A stretch of DNA of 64,000 bases from Paraprevotella sp. (lineage in GTDB: Bacteria > Bacteroidota > Bacteroidia > Bacteroidales > Bacteroidaceae), in contig JAGBCQ010000018.1 in assembly GCA_017937925.1 (NCBI GenBank), positions 62,001-126,000 on the forward strand. The letters run 5' to 3'. Made by a program: the position numbers and the translations under genes. A model generated the notes under the pieces. That model made no database searches and had not been told where the DNA came from. It saw only the letters and a program-made list of their open reading frames with translations. Of this stretch, positions 55,896 through 64,000 are shown one piece after another (positions within the stretch are counted from its first letter, which is position 1; every line of letters starts with the position of its first letter).

Positions 55896-58838
55896 TTAGA
55901 ACGAAACTTCGACGCCGAAGGTAAATTGTCTGGACATAGGGTAAGCCGCTTGATAGACATTACTGCTTGATTCCGGGTCCATTCCTGTAAATTTAGTGAA
56001 AGTCAATAGGTTTTGCCCTTGTGCGAAGATTCGGGCATATTCAATGATTTTTGTCTTTTTCAACCATTTAGTGGGCAGACTATAAGCCAATGTGAGGTTC
56101 TTCAAACGAAGGAATGAAGCATCTTCCAATAAATGACTGTCCATTTGTGGGGTAACACCGTAGCGTGGAATGCTTGTGATGTCGCCGGGCTTTTTCCAAC
56201 GGTTCAACAATTCTTTGGATTGATTGAAAGCAGAACTATACATACCGTTACTTTCATCAAAGAAACGGTCGTTGTTCAGCATCCAGCGGTTTTTGACCCA
56301 ACTGAACTGTGCGCTCAGTGAGAGACCGCGCCATGAAAGTGTGGTGCCAAATCCGCCTTGCCAAGGAGCGATTGACGATTTGCCTAATAATACTTTATCC
56401 TCCTCGTTGTACTCGTTCGTAATTTGGCCGTCCTTAGTGTACCACAACGCGTCACCATTGGCGGGGTTGACACCTGCATAGCGCACAGCATAATGCTCAC
56501 CATAAGGATGTCCCACCTTTAACATCAGGTTCGATCCCGGTATTTCATATTCATCCAATCCGTTGTACAACTCTGTAATCTCGTTGTGGTTGTATGAGGC
56601 GTTGGCATTGATGTTCCAATTGAAATCGTTGAGGTTGAGAACGTTCACGTTTAAGTCTAGTTCCACACCTCGGTTCACCATAGCACCGATATTATCCCAT
56701 TCCATATTGGTCCCATTACCCAAGGTGATAGGTACTTCCATCAGCATATCTGTGGTTTTCTTGTTATAGAACTCTGTCGTCAATTGTATGCGGTCAAGGA
56801 AACCAAGTTTTAATGCTAGGTTGAACGTACCCAATTTCTCCCAAGTCAAATCGCTGTTACCGCGTGTATAAGGAGCGATACCTGTCATACCGGCATATTG
56901 CGGACCGGCTGCAAACAAAGCCATGTGGTCATAGTTGGGAATACTTGAGTTTCCTGAAGTACCATAACTTGCGCTCAATTGTGCCATGTTCAACCATTCG
57001 ACATCCGAAAGGAACTTCTCTAACTTAGCGTCCCACATCGCGCCTACCGACCAGAAGTTCGCCCAACGTGCATCCTTACCGAATTTGGAAGATGCGTCGC
57101 GACGAACCGACAAATCAACGAAATAATTGCGTTTGAAGTTGTATTCACCACGAGCGAAAACAGAAACGTAGGTCGAAGCGGCAGAACTATCATCCCATCC
57201 GCTTGCCATTGTACCGGTACTAAGGGTCAGCAATTTGTCGTTCGACTGTCCGCGTGTTGTTACAGAGAACGCATCCGAACCATTCTTAGTCACCTCATGT
57301 CCCAACAACAGGTTGATGTTATGGGCATTTTTGATGGAGAAAGAATAATTGGCCGTATTGGTCCATGTAAGGTTAAAGACTTGTGCGTAACCTTTACCTA
57401 CAGCACCGCTACCATAGTTGGAAGGGTAGGAAGGCAATGAGGTTGTGTTGCTACGGGTATCCGAACCGTCAATACCTACCATGGTACGGATTTTGAGGTT
57501 CTCGATGGGCGTCAATTCCAAGAATGTTGACGACATGACATGAACCTTATTTCTTGTCAATGGATTCGCCGCCAAATATTCCATAGGGTTGCCGTATGCA
57601 CCTACCCATGAACCGTCCTTCGTAGTGGTAAAGCTACCGTCAGCCTTGTATGGAGTCCAATAAGGCATCATGAATTTGGAGGCAGAGATGGGAGCGAACA
57701 CGCTGTAACTTCCATATTCGGTTTCTTCCGATTCAGAGTAAGTCAAGGCGGTGTTGGTTCCTATCTTGAGCCATTTGGTGGCCTCTGCTTCTACATTGGC
57801 ACGTATGTTATAACGCTTAAAACTTGAGCCAACGGCCGTTCCTTCTTGTGAGAAGTATCCCGCAGAAAGATAATAGTTGACGTTTTTAGCACCACCGGCA
57901 ACGCTGACTTCGTAGGATTGTGTAGGGGCATTATCTCTGAATACGACATCTTTCCAATTCGTATTGATTTTTTCCAAAGCTTCACGGTCATATTGTCCGG
58001 GTACACGTATGCCCACTTCTTCTTCAAAGTTGAGGCGCTCCGTCGTGTTCATCTGATTCCAATTGCCTACGGCCAAATTTGAGAATCCGTATTGTGCGCG
58101 AAGCGTCACTTTGGCCTTGTCGCCGGAGCGTCCGCGTTTGGTGGTAATCACTACAACACCATTGGCTGCACGCGCACCGTAAATAGAAGTAGATGACGCG
58201 TCCTTCAACACTGAAAGATTCTCAATGTCGTTAGGATTGATGGATGCAAAGTCGGATGCTGAGATAGGAGTACCGTCAAGGATGAACAGTGGCTCGGTGT
58301 CGGCGTTGATAGAGTTGATACCACGAATTTGGAAATTGGCAGGAGCATTTGGCTCTCCCGAATTTTGCAACACGGTCAAACCGGTAGCTTTTCCTTGAAG
58401 AGCCTGGTCGAAACTTGCTACGGGAGCATTCTCGAGAACATCGCCTTTTACTACGGATACAGAGCCGGTAATGGTTCCTTTCTTACGTGTTCCGTATGCT
58501 ACGACAACCACTTCGTCCATGTCTTCTGTGATGCTTTCCATCACGATGTTCACAGTCTGGTCTTTTCCTTTCTTGACTGTGCGTTCTACCGGTTTCATTC
58601 CGATATAGGTAAATTCCAATACGGCTTGTTCGCCTTTCACTGTGATGCGATAATTACCGTCAAAATCGGTAATGGCCGCTGCTGTTTCGCCTTTCTGTCG
58701 GACATTTACACCGATGAGTGGTTCTTTTAATTCGGCATCGGTTACGGTTCCTGTCACAACAAAATCCTGCGCGTTGACAGTCAAAGCACAGAACATCATC
58801 ATGAACAGAAAGAGTGCTGATGATACTTTTATTCTCAC
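55896..58838 (-). CDS. SusC-type TonB-dependent outer-membrane transporter (LRR operon)
   Basis: A 980-residue outer-membrane protein and first gene of the eight-gene operon. Signal peptide (MRIKVSSALFLFMMMFCALT, then VNAQ), carboxypeptidase-regulatory-like domain (VVTGTVTDAELKEPLIGVNV), MDEVVVVAYGTRKKGTITGS (the canonical SusC segment), plug (ANFQIRGINSINADTEPLFI; LSVLKDASSTSIYGARAANG) and barrel ending FTKFTGMDPESSS...RQFTFGVEVSF. In contrast to the two + strand SusC proteins it has the standard plug entry. A promoter at 58973-59004 drives it with a leader of about 130 bases. Confidence 0.95.
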   Translation of the reverse strand: MRIKVSSALFLFMMMFCALTVNAQDFVVTGTVTDAELKEPLIGVNVRQKGETAAAITDFDGNYRITVKGEQAVLEFTYIGMKPVERTVKKGKDQTVNIVMESITEDMDEVVVVAYGTRKKGTITGSVSVVKGDVLENAPVASFDQALQGKATGLTVLQNSGEPNAPANFQIRGINSINADTEPLFILDGTPISASDFASINPNDIENLSVLKDASSTSIYGARAANGVVVITTKRGRSGDKAKVTLRAQYGFSNLAVGNWNQMNTTERLNFEEEVGIRVPGQYDREALEKINTNWKDVVFRDNAPTQSYEVSVAGGAKNVNYYLSAGYFSQEGTAVGSSFKRYNIRANVEAEATKWLKIGTNTALTYSESEETEYGSYSVFAPISASKFMMPYWTPYKADGSFTTTKDGSWVGAYGNPMEYLAANPLTRNKVHVMSSTFLELTPIENLKIRTMVGIDGSDTRSNTTSLPSYPSNYGSGAVGKGYAQVFNLTWTNTANYSFSIKNAHNINLLLGHEVTKNGSDAFSVTTRGQSNDKLLTLSTGTMASGWDDSSAASTYVSVFARGEYNFKRNYFVDLSVRRDASSKFGKDARWANFWSVGAMWDAKLEKFLSDVEWLNMAQLSASYGTSGNSSIPNYDHMALFAAGPQYAGMTGIAPYTRGNSDLTWEKLGTFNLALKLGFLDRIQLTTEFYNKKTTDMLMEVPITLGNGTNMEWDNIGAMVNRGVELDLNVNVLNLNDFNWNINANASYNHNEITELYNGLDEYEIPGSNLMLKVGHPYGEHYAVRYAGVNPANGDALWYTKDGQITNEYNEEDKVLLGKSSIAPWQGGFGTTLSWRGLSLSAQFSWVKNRWMLNNDRFFDESNGMYSSAFNQSKELLNRWKKPGDITSIPRYGVTPQMDSHLLEDASFLRLKNLTLAYSLPTKWLKKTKIIEYARIFAQGQNLLTFTKFTGMDPESSSNVYQAAYPMSRQFTFGVEVSF

Positions 58839-58972
58839 GTTATCTTATTTATGTATGATTTATTATGTTTGATTGACTGTAGAAAGCGACATTTTGCTAC
58901 AAATTGCACCTTTGAATCAAAGTAGCGCTTGTATTTTGCTTTCAGTTTGTCAAAATTCGTTTAAAACCGTTG

Positions 58973-59004
58973 CAAAGTTACGGTTTTTAGCGTTAATTAG
59001 CAAA
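58973..59004 (-). promoter_or_regulatory. Promoter of the eight-gene SusC/SusD-LRR operon
   Basis: On the - strand TTTG (59004-59001), exactly 20 bases, then TAACTTTG (58980-58973): a full match to the Bacteroidetes TTTG / TAnnTTTG promoter. The predicted start near 58966 gives a leader of about 128 bases. Confidence 0.8.
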
Positions 59005-59098
59005 TAATTAGGTGTTAAAAAGGAGAAACTGTAAGTAAAAGACCGATTGTTTTTAATCAAGCAATAAATCCCTCAAAAGCGCGGTACTTTGCTCACAA

Positions 59099-59164
59099 AA
59101 ATTCCGGACGTCCGTCATCGCGACGCCGGACGTCTTGCGTTTCAACGCCGGACGTCCGGAATTT
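59099..59164. repeat. Palindromic intergenic repeat with 22-bp period
   Basis: A perfect 16-bp inverted repeat (AAATTCCGGACGTCCG at 59099-59114; its complement at 59149-59164) bounds the element. Within it the core CGGACGTC recurs at 59105, 59127 and 59149, exactly 22 bp apart, and both complete units end in ACGC. It lies between the promoter of the SusC operon and the terminator at 59184. No T-run follows on either strand. Confidence 0.8.
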
Positions 59165-59183
59165 CGCTGACTTCAGTATGGGT

Positions 59184-59220
59184 AAAAAAAGAGCGGCGCG
59201 CCCATCGGCGTGCCGCTCTT
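59184..59220 (-). terminator. Terminator of the 1499-residue protein gene
   Basis: On the - strand AAGAGCGGCACGCC pairs with GGCGCGCCGCTCTT (one mismatch) around GATG, followed by seven T residues. It begins 21 bases after the stop. Confidence 0.93.
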
Positions 59221-59241
59221 CATAGAGTTTTATTGAAATGA

Positions 59242-62200
59242 TTATTTAATAACCATTGTCTTACCGTTTACGATGTACATACCCTTCTTCAAGTTCTTCA
59301 ACTCGCTTGCAGGTTTGTTGTCAATCAACTTAACACCGTTCAAAGTGTAAACAGTTACGTTGCCATCTTCAGCGTAGATGCTGTTGATACTATTACCACC
59401 TTCACAAATTACAGTTGCTGTAATCTCGTCAGTGTAACCGAGTACGTTGTAAGCATCGTCCATCAAGCTGATGTATTCAGCAGGAATCTTAAGTGTATAA
59501 GTACCCTTAGTTGCAATAGGAGTATTCAACTTCAAGATCATTACTGTCCAGTTGTCGTTCCATTTAACTTGTCCACCCTCGATTTCCTCAACAACGTTGC
59601 CGTCAGCGTCAACCACTACAGGATTTTCTGTTGTAGCATAGCTTCTGTCTAATTGATGAGCAAATGCGATTTCAAATTGAGTGATAGTCTCTACAGTTGA
59701 ACCGTCAGCAGGTGTAAGAGTAGTAGGCTCTTTAACAACTACCAATTCTTCAGCAGTGAAGTTGTAAGTCAACTCTGGGTTAGCGTTACCAGAAGTGAAT
59801 CCGGACTCAATCCATGCGTTGTTACCGAACAAGCCCTCAGCGAATGTGATGTAGTATGAACCAGGAGCCAAAGCTTCAGGGAATTGAACCTTCAAACCTT
59901 TACCCCAAGACATCATGTCTGTGCTCAAGATACCGGTGTAAGCAGCCTCGTCGGTCTCAGCGTTGTAAACTTTGATGTTAGAATTCATTTCGTAGTTGAT
60001 GTTTACATATTCATCAAATGACAAAACGAATGAACTCATACCAACAGCAGTTTCACCATCAGCCGGATTAGTAGATGCCGGAACGAAGTCGTAAACTGTA
60101 GGACCACTGATAACAGCAGTAGTAGTAAACGCGTTGTTTGTACCGATTTGGTTGTTACTATCGTCCATCAAAGAGATGAAGCCTTCCGGCAATACGAATT
60201 CGTATGTTCCGGTCTCAGTGATAGGTTCTTCCAAAGCGAAGATCATCGTTGTCCAATCGTCGTTCATATTGATATTCTTGTAAGCGAATGTAGCAACAGT
60301 TTCGCCATCAGCGTTACGTAAGATAGGCATTTCGCTAGTAGCGTAGCTCAAATCGAACTTGTGAGCGAATGCGATTTCAAATTGAGAGATAGATTGAACA
60401 TACTCACCATCGTACGGAGTGCAAGTAGTAGGATCTTTTTCTACAACCAAATCTTCTGCAGTGAAGTAGTAAGTCAACTCCGGATTTGCGTTACCTGAAG
60501 TGTAACCTGACTCAACCCATGCGTTGTTACCGAACAAGCCTTGAGCGAATGTAATGTAGTATGAACCTGCAGCCAAAGGTGCGTCGAATACTACGTTCAA
60601 TCCCATACCGCGTGACATCCAGTTCGGAGTCAATGTACCTGTGTAAGCAGCTTCGTCAGTCTCAGCGTTGTAAACAGTGACAGTAGAACTATTCTCCATG
60701 TTGATGTTTACATAGTCGTTGAACATCATAGAGAACATGCTCATACCAACAGCAGTACCACCATCAGCCGGAGTAGTAGTTTCCGGAGTGAAGTCGTAAA
60801 CTGTAGCAGGTAATTCAGTCATGTAGATGTTTACATTGTCGTACCACAATTTTGCAGTAGAGCCTGAACCGATGTTGTTAGAAGTGTAACCTACAGTTAC
60901 GGTTACTGTGCTTTCTTCTGTCAACTCGAATGCAATTGCTTCAGTAGTCCACTTGCTACCTTCATAGCTAGTAAGAGCTGAGTTGAATGAAGTTTCACCG
61001 ACAGTTACACCGGTCAAGTTGGTTGCTACATTTGCAGTAGGATTAGAGTTGTATGCCTCGTAAGACAAGATGTACTTACCGGCAGGAAGAGTTACATCTT
61101 GAGTGTAGCTCATCTTGTTACCCCATGCTGCAGAAATACCCAATGCACTACCCATACCACCGGCGATATCAGTAGCAGGAGCTAATGTGCTGTTTACTGC
61201 AGTCTCTGAGCCATAAGCAGCTACGCCTGAATAAGCGTATTGACCTTCAGAAACAGCTGTCCAGTTTTCCAATTCGCTTTCGAAAGAGCCATTCAACAAG
61301 TTCTTGCTGATGTATAGATTCAAAGCGTTGTGAAGTTCTGAAGCCTTGTACTCAACATCCCAAAGAGTAGCCTCTGCATCATCATAAAGAGCTTGAGCCT
61401 CTTCCAAGAGAGCTGTACAAGCAGCGTCGTTGATAGTAGCATTCAAAGTAGCCATCTTAGCGCCTACTGTGTAAAGCACTTCTTTAGCGGCAGCCACTTT
61501 AGCAGCTTCTATTTCTTTTTCAATCTCTGCAAGTTCTTCGTCAGTAACTGTAGCGTAGTTCACATTCTTGAATGAAAGCCAAGAAACGTTGTTGCCATCA
61601 GCTACGTTGAGTGCGATTGTCAACTTACCGTCTTCAGCAACGGTAGCAATCAATCTGTAGTTGTCATAACGGAATTGAGCACCGTCGTCGCAAGTTTTAC
61701 CGTCACAAACCTCTACGCTTGCATCGTTAGCAGAGAATGTAATGTTGTCACTTGAACTAGCACCGTTCTTCAAACGAACACGTACCAAAGCGGTAACTTT
61801 ATATGTTCCGGCTGCCAAACCTTCAACAGTAGTATCGATGGTCTTTGCGCCAAGTGAGTTGCCGTCAGCAGTCCAATATTCAACGAAAGGAACAGTCATG
61901 CCTGAGCCGTTAGCTTTGTTGTCAGCTTCAACACTCCAGTTATTGGTGTAAACAGCATCATCCTCAGACCATACGCTGCTGATGAATGGACGTGCCAAAA
62001 GATTGCCATCCTTGTATCCTGTGTTCCAAAGTTTGTTGATAGTGTTAGCGTCAGCTATGTAAGTACCTGCTTCGTAAGCTGCTTTAGCGTCGTTGTAAGC
62101 AGTTTCGTATGCCACCTTGTCAGCTTCTACGTAAACATTAGTGCTTGCAAGGATTTCGGCAGCCTTGTCAAGAGCTTTCTTCAAGTTGGCATAGTCAGTG

Positions 62201-63741
62201 ATAGAAGAGTTTGCTGCAGTGATTGCTGTAGTAAGGTCGGCAAGAGCAGTTGTAAGAGCCTCTTCGGTTTCAGCTACGTTCTTTGCATTGGTAATAGCGG
62301 TAGTAAGTGCTGCTAAAGCCTCTGCGTTCATAGCAGCTGCTTGGTCGATAGCTTCAGCTTCAACCAACTTCTCTGCCAATGTAGCTTGCAATTCAGACAA
62401 ATCAACAGTTCCGGCAAATGCGATAGAAGCGTTGTCGATACCCATCCAACCGGTATTGTTGTTGTTGACGATACCGAACTTCAAAGTTCCATTGGATACC
62501 ATGGTTTCAACTTCGTACCAAGTACCCTCGTCAGATGTCATTTGAACTTGAGTGTCGTTTGCAAATACGTGTGCACCATTACCGAACGCAGCTACTTTAA
62601 CTTTGTACTTACCATTAGGTAATCCGTTTATAACTTGGTAGATTGTTCCTGTAAAAGGTGATGGATTCCAGTTCTCAAAGAAACCACCAGTGATGATACC
62701 ATTGCTCTTGTTAGAAGCGTGAGCCTTGTTTTGCGCGCCACCTTCACTGGTCCAACCACTTATATTAGTATCGAAAGTGGGGTTGACAATCAACCATGAC
62801 ATATCAAGAGTTTCGCCTTCGCCCAATTCGATAGTTGGGATGTATGCCATCTTAGCTGCGTTCAAATCAGCAACGATAGCGTCTGCAACAGTTGCATCTT
62901 CGGCAGCGTCTAAATCTGCTTCAGCTTTTTGAATAGCAGCTTCAAGTGTTTCAACGTCACCGGTAGAATTTACTGCATCCATCAAATCATAGCAACCATT
63001 CATTGCGTCAAGAACTTTGCTCATAGCAGCTTGCATAGCAACAGCTTCTGCATAAACAGCATTCAATTTTGCTGTTGCTGCTTGCAAATCGTCCTTAGTT
63101 TGTGCTACGTTTTCTGTTTCTGACAATACGGTTTGAATCTTATTGTTCATTGCTGTGTTCAAAGTAGCTGCTTCTAAATTATTTACCTTAGAGTACGCAG
63201 TTTCGTAGTCAGCAATGAATGCATCAAGAGCCAATTGATACAATGTCAACTGACCTACGATGAACCATGATTGTTTCAATGCATGAGTACATCTGTAACC
63301 GATGGTTATGGTGGTTTCCTCTGTCAAAGAGAAATCCAACGTGTTCAAGTAGTAGTTATTGGTGTAGAAAGCTGTTTGAGCTTGGCCTGGATTGTCTGCG
63401 TATGAGCCCAAACCTTCAATACTACCCAATGTTACAACGGTTACCTCTTTTTCACCGGCAAACATGTAACCGGTAGAAATAGTTGGGTCGGTGGATGATG
63501 ATATACCATAACGATAGAATGCATATCCGGTTAAACGATAGTCACCGGCCGGAAGTGTCACTTCCTGTGTAAATTGTCCAGAAGGAGTATCTACAGCACC
63601 CCATCCGGCATAGACTTCCTTCGCCTGTCCGGCGTAGTTGTCTGTCAAGTAAGTAGACGTCACGTCGGTCATACCGTCTTGCGCCCAGCTACTTGCAATG
63701 GCGAATATGGCCGCCATTAATCCGAGTAATCTTTTTTTCAT
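59242..63741 (-). CDS. 1499-residue secreted repeat protein with FIVAR-like helices, Ig-like repeats and T9SS-like tail
   Basis: Signal peptide MKKRLLGLMAAIFAIASSWA. Residues about 25-190 and about 350-470 are beta-rich binding-like modules (AGDYRLTGYAFYRYG; LPNGKYKVKVAAFGNGAHVF). Ala-rich helical stretches near 195-345, 475-590 and 760-850 (LEAAIQKAEADLDAAEDATV, LTTAITNAKNVAETEEALTT) are FIVAR-like. Two tandem 235-residue units begin at residues 981 and 1216, each with an Ig-like module (TPADGxTAVGMS) and VYNAETDEAAYTG and FGNNAW segments nearly identical between copies. The tail (VYTLNGVKLIDNKPASELKN, LKKGMYIVNGK) is sorting-like. It is probably a large surface adhesin or glycan-binding protein. 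ATG 63741 is chosen for the signal peptide and promoter position. Confidence 0.8.
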   Translation of the reverse strand: MKKRLLGLMAAIFAIASSWAQDGMTDVTSTYLTDNYAGQAKEVYAGWGAVDTPSGQFTQEVTLPAGDYRLTGYAFYRYGISSSTDPTISTGYMFAGEKEVTVVTLGSIEGLGSYADNPGQAQTAFYTNNYYLNTLDFSLTEETTITIGYRCTHALKQSWFIVGQLTLYQLALDAFIADYETAYSKVNNLEAATLNTAMNNKIQTVLSETENVAQTKDDLQAATAKLNAVYAEAVAMQAAMSKVLDAMNGCYDLMDAVNSTGDVETLEAAIQKAEADLDAAEDATVADAIVADLNAAKMAYIPTIELGEGETLDMSWLIVNPTFDTNISGWTSEGGAQNKAHASNKSNGIITGGFFENWNPSPFTGTIYQVINGLPNGKYKVKVAAFGNGAHVFANDTQVQMTSDEGTWYEVETMVSNGTLKFGIVNNNNTGWMGIDNASIAFAGTVDLSELQATLAEKLVEAEAIDQAAAMNAEALAALTTAITNAKNVAETEEALTTALADLTTAITAANSSITDYANLKKALDKAAEILASTNVYVEADKVAYETAYNDAKAAYEAGTYIADANTINKLWNTGYKDGNLLARPFISSVWSEDDAVYTNNWSVEADNKANGSGMTVPFVEYWTADGNSLGAKTIDTTVEGLAAGTYKVTALVRVRLKNGASSSDNITFSANDASVEVCDGKTCDDGAQFRYDNYRLIATVAEDGKLTIALNVADGNNVSWLSFKNVNYATVTDEELAEIEKEIEAAKVAAAKEVLYTVGAKMATLNATINDAACTALLEEAQALYDDAEATLWDVEYKASELHNALNLYISKNLLNGSFESELENWTAVSEGQYAYSGVAAYGSETAVNSTLAPATDIAGGMGSALGISAAWGNKMSYTQDVTLPAGKYILSYEAYNSNPTANVATNLTGVTVGETSFNSALTSYEGSKWTTEAIAFELTEESTVTVTVGYTSNNIGSGSTAKLWYDNVNIYMTELPATVYDFTPETTTPADGGTAVGMSMFSMMFNDYVNINMENSSTVTVYNAETDEAAYTGTLTPNWMSRGMGLNVVFDAPLAAGSYYITFAQGLFGNNAWVESGYTSGNANPELTYYFTAEDLVVEKDPTTCTPYDGEYVQSISQFEIAFAHKFDLSYATSEMPILRNADGETVATFAYKNINMNDDWTTMIFALEEPITETGTYEFVLPEGFISLMDDSNNQIGTNNAFTTTAVISGPTVYDFVPASTNPADGETAVGMSSFVLSFDEYVNINYEMNSNIKVYNAETDEAAYTGILSTDMMSWGKGLKVQFPEALAPGSYYITFAEGLFGNNAWIESGFTSGNANPELTYNFTAEELVVVKEPTTLTPADGSTVETITQFEIAFAHQLDRSYATTENPVVVDADGNVVEEIEGGQVKWNDNWTVMILKLNTPIATKGTYTLKIPAEYISLMDDAYNVLGYTDEITATVICEGGNSINSIYAEDGNVTVYTLNGVKLIDNKPASELKNLKKGMYIVNGKTMVIK
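59392..60801 (-). repeat. Intragenic tandem duplication, 705-bp period
   Basis: Unit 1 runs 60801 to 60097 and unit 2 runs 60096 to 59392 on the - strand, both opening with codons for VYDF. Shared stretches include VYNAETDEAAYTG and GLFGNNAW. The copies are similar but not identical, so the duplication is not brand new. Confidence 0.8.
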
Positions 63742-63831
63742 GTTTTGAAATGAGATTAAGTTTATAAATAAATTAATTAACACGTTCGCCGTTAAGCGTG
63801 TGAGGAGGTGTGTACTCCGCACAATACGCCC

Positions 63832-63862
63832 CAAAAGTAGTTTAATTTTGTTAAACTGACAA
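63832..63862 (-). promoter_or_regulatory. Promoter of the 1499-residue protein gene
   Basis: On the - strand TTG (63862-63860), 20 bases, then TACTTTTG (63839-63832) fits the Bacteroidetes promoter. The predicted start near 63825 gives a leader of about 84 bases before ATG 63741 and excludes the far upstream in-frame start. Confidence 0.7.
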
Positions 63863-63920
63863 GAAAAAGTTCATAAAATTATAAAATCGTAGTAAAATGA
63901 GCGTCAAATCATTGCGATTC

Positions 63921-63952
63921 TTTTTTTATCCGCTGACCTTTCCGTATATTTG
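63921..63952 (+). promoter_or_regulatory. Possible promoter of the rightmost gene
   Basis: TATATTTG at 63945-63952 matches the -7 box; the base run TTTT at 63921-63924, 20 bases upstream, is one base off TTTG. The gene start lies 30 bases downstream. Confidence 0.5.
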
Positions 63953-63981
63953 TCCCCATATATATAATAAGGTGTAACAAG

Positions 63982-64000
63982 ATGAAGAAACTGTACGTCA
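63982..64000 (+). CDS. Start of a further gene, truncated by the window end
   Basis: ATG at 63982 followed by codons for KKLYV at the window edge. Support comes only from the -7 box 30 bases upstream and the MKK start common to exported proteins here. The product cannot be named. Confidence 0.5.

Larger units (their letters stand above)
58839..59241. other. 403-bp intergenic region: operon leader, promoter, palindromic repeat, terminator
   Basis: From left to right it holds the long 5' leader of the SusC operon (about 58839-58966), its promoter, an AT-rich stretch, the 22-bp-period palindromic repeat (59099-59164) and the terminator of the 1499-residue protein gene. No credible ORF is seen. 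The leader shows no riboswitch I can name. Confidence 0.7.

Noticed and set aside
59099-59164. Inverted repeat read as an insertion-sequence remnant or invertible promoter
   Set aside because: The arms enclose only 34 bp, there is no transposase or recombinase nearby, and the SusC promoter lies outside the arms.

Overview
The window looks like a chromosomal segment of a Bacteroidales bacterium, most likely Prevotellaceae or a close relative. The grounds are three SusC/SusD pairs, BACON and fasciclin lipoproteins, T9SS-like C-terminal tails ending in GIYIINGKK-type motifs, promoters of the TTTG / TAnnTTTG type and almost no Shine-Dalgarno sequences. Genus-level placement is an inference. Genes run on the + strand from 1 to 41189, on the - strand from 63741 back to 41456, and a + strand gene begins at 63982.

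Layout. (1) 1-4709: the 3' end of rpsO with its terminator, a YfhO-family membrane protein, a secreted protein with a sorting-like tail, then a composite intergenic repeat. (2) 4813-35248: a large polysaccharide-utilisation-like region. The first part encodes secreted enzymes: an alginate-lyase-like/GH28-like fusion, a GH97 glycosidase, a serine esterase-like protein, a GH127/146-type beta-L-arabinofuranosidase, a second alginate-lyase-family protein and a 1308-residue discoidin/FIVAR-like protein. After a terminator at 18923 comes an uptake block in the order fasciclin, fasciclin, SusC, SusD, fasciclin, SusC, SusD. (3) 35386-41189: a membrane-spanning propeller/AraC regulator without kinase or receiver domains, an ECF-type sigma factor, a secreted protein and a 61-residue peptide. 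(4) 41456-42508: a lone lipoprotein. (5) 58838 down to 42753: one eight-gene operon with a textbook Bacteroidetes promoter and a strong terminator: SusC, SusD, DUF4984-like, BACON-like, LRR, BACON-LRR, LRR, then a T9SS-tagged protein. It contains no recognisable enzyme. (6) 63741-59242: a 1499-residue repetitive secreted protein with its own promoter and terminator. (7) 63982-64000: the start of another gene.

How the parts may work together (inference). Region 2 would cut and import a uronate-, arabinose- and perhaps galactose-containing polysaccharide, with the adjacent AraC-type protein sensing a fragment. Region 5 looks like a receptor/transport system for a bound, possibly proteinaceous, ligand, because it has binding folds but no CAZyme or peptidase.

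The least explained signal is in the intergenic DNA. A composite repeat (hairpin terminator plus an element bounded by TTGTCGT/ACGACAA) occurs twice; the copies differ in length by exactly 44 bp, which is two of its 22-bp internal units. A separate intergenic element at 59099-59164 is also built on a 22-bp period, with different palindromic cores.
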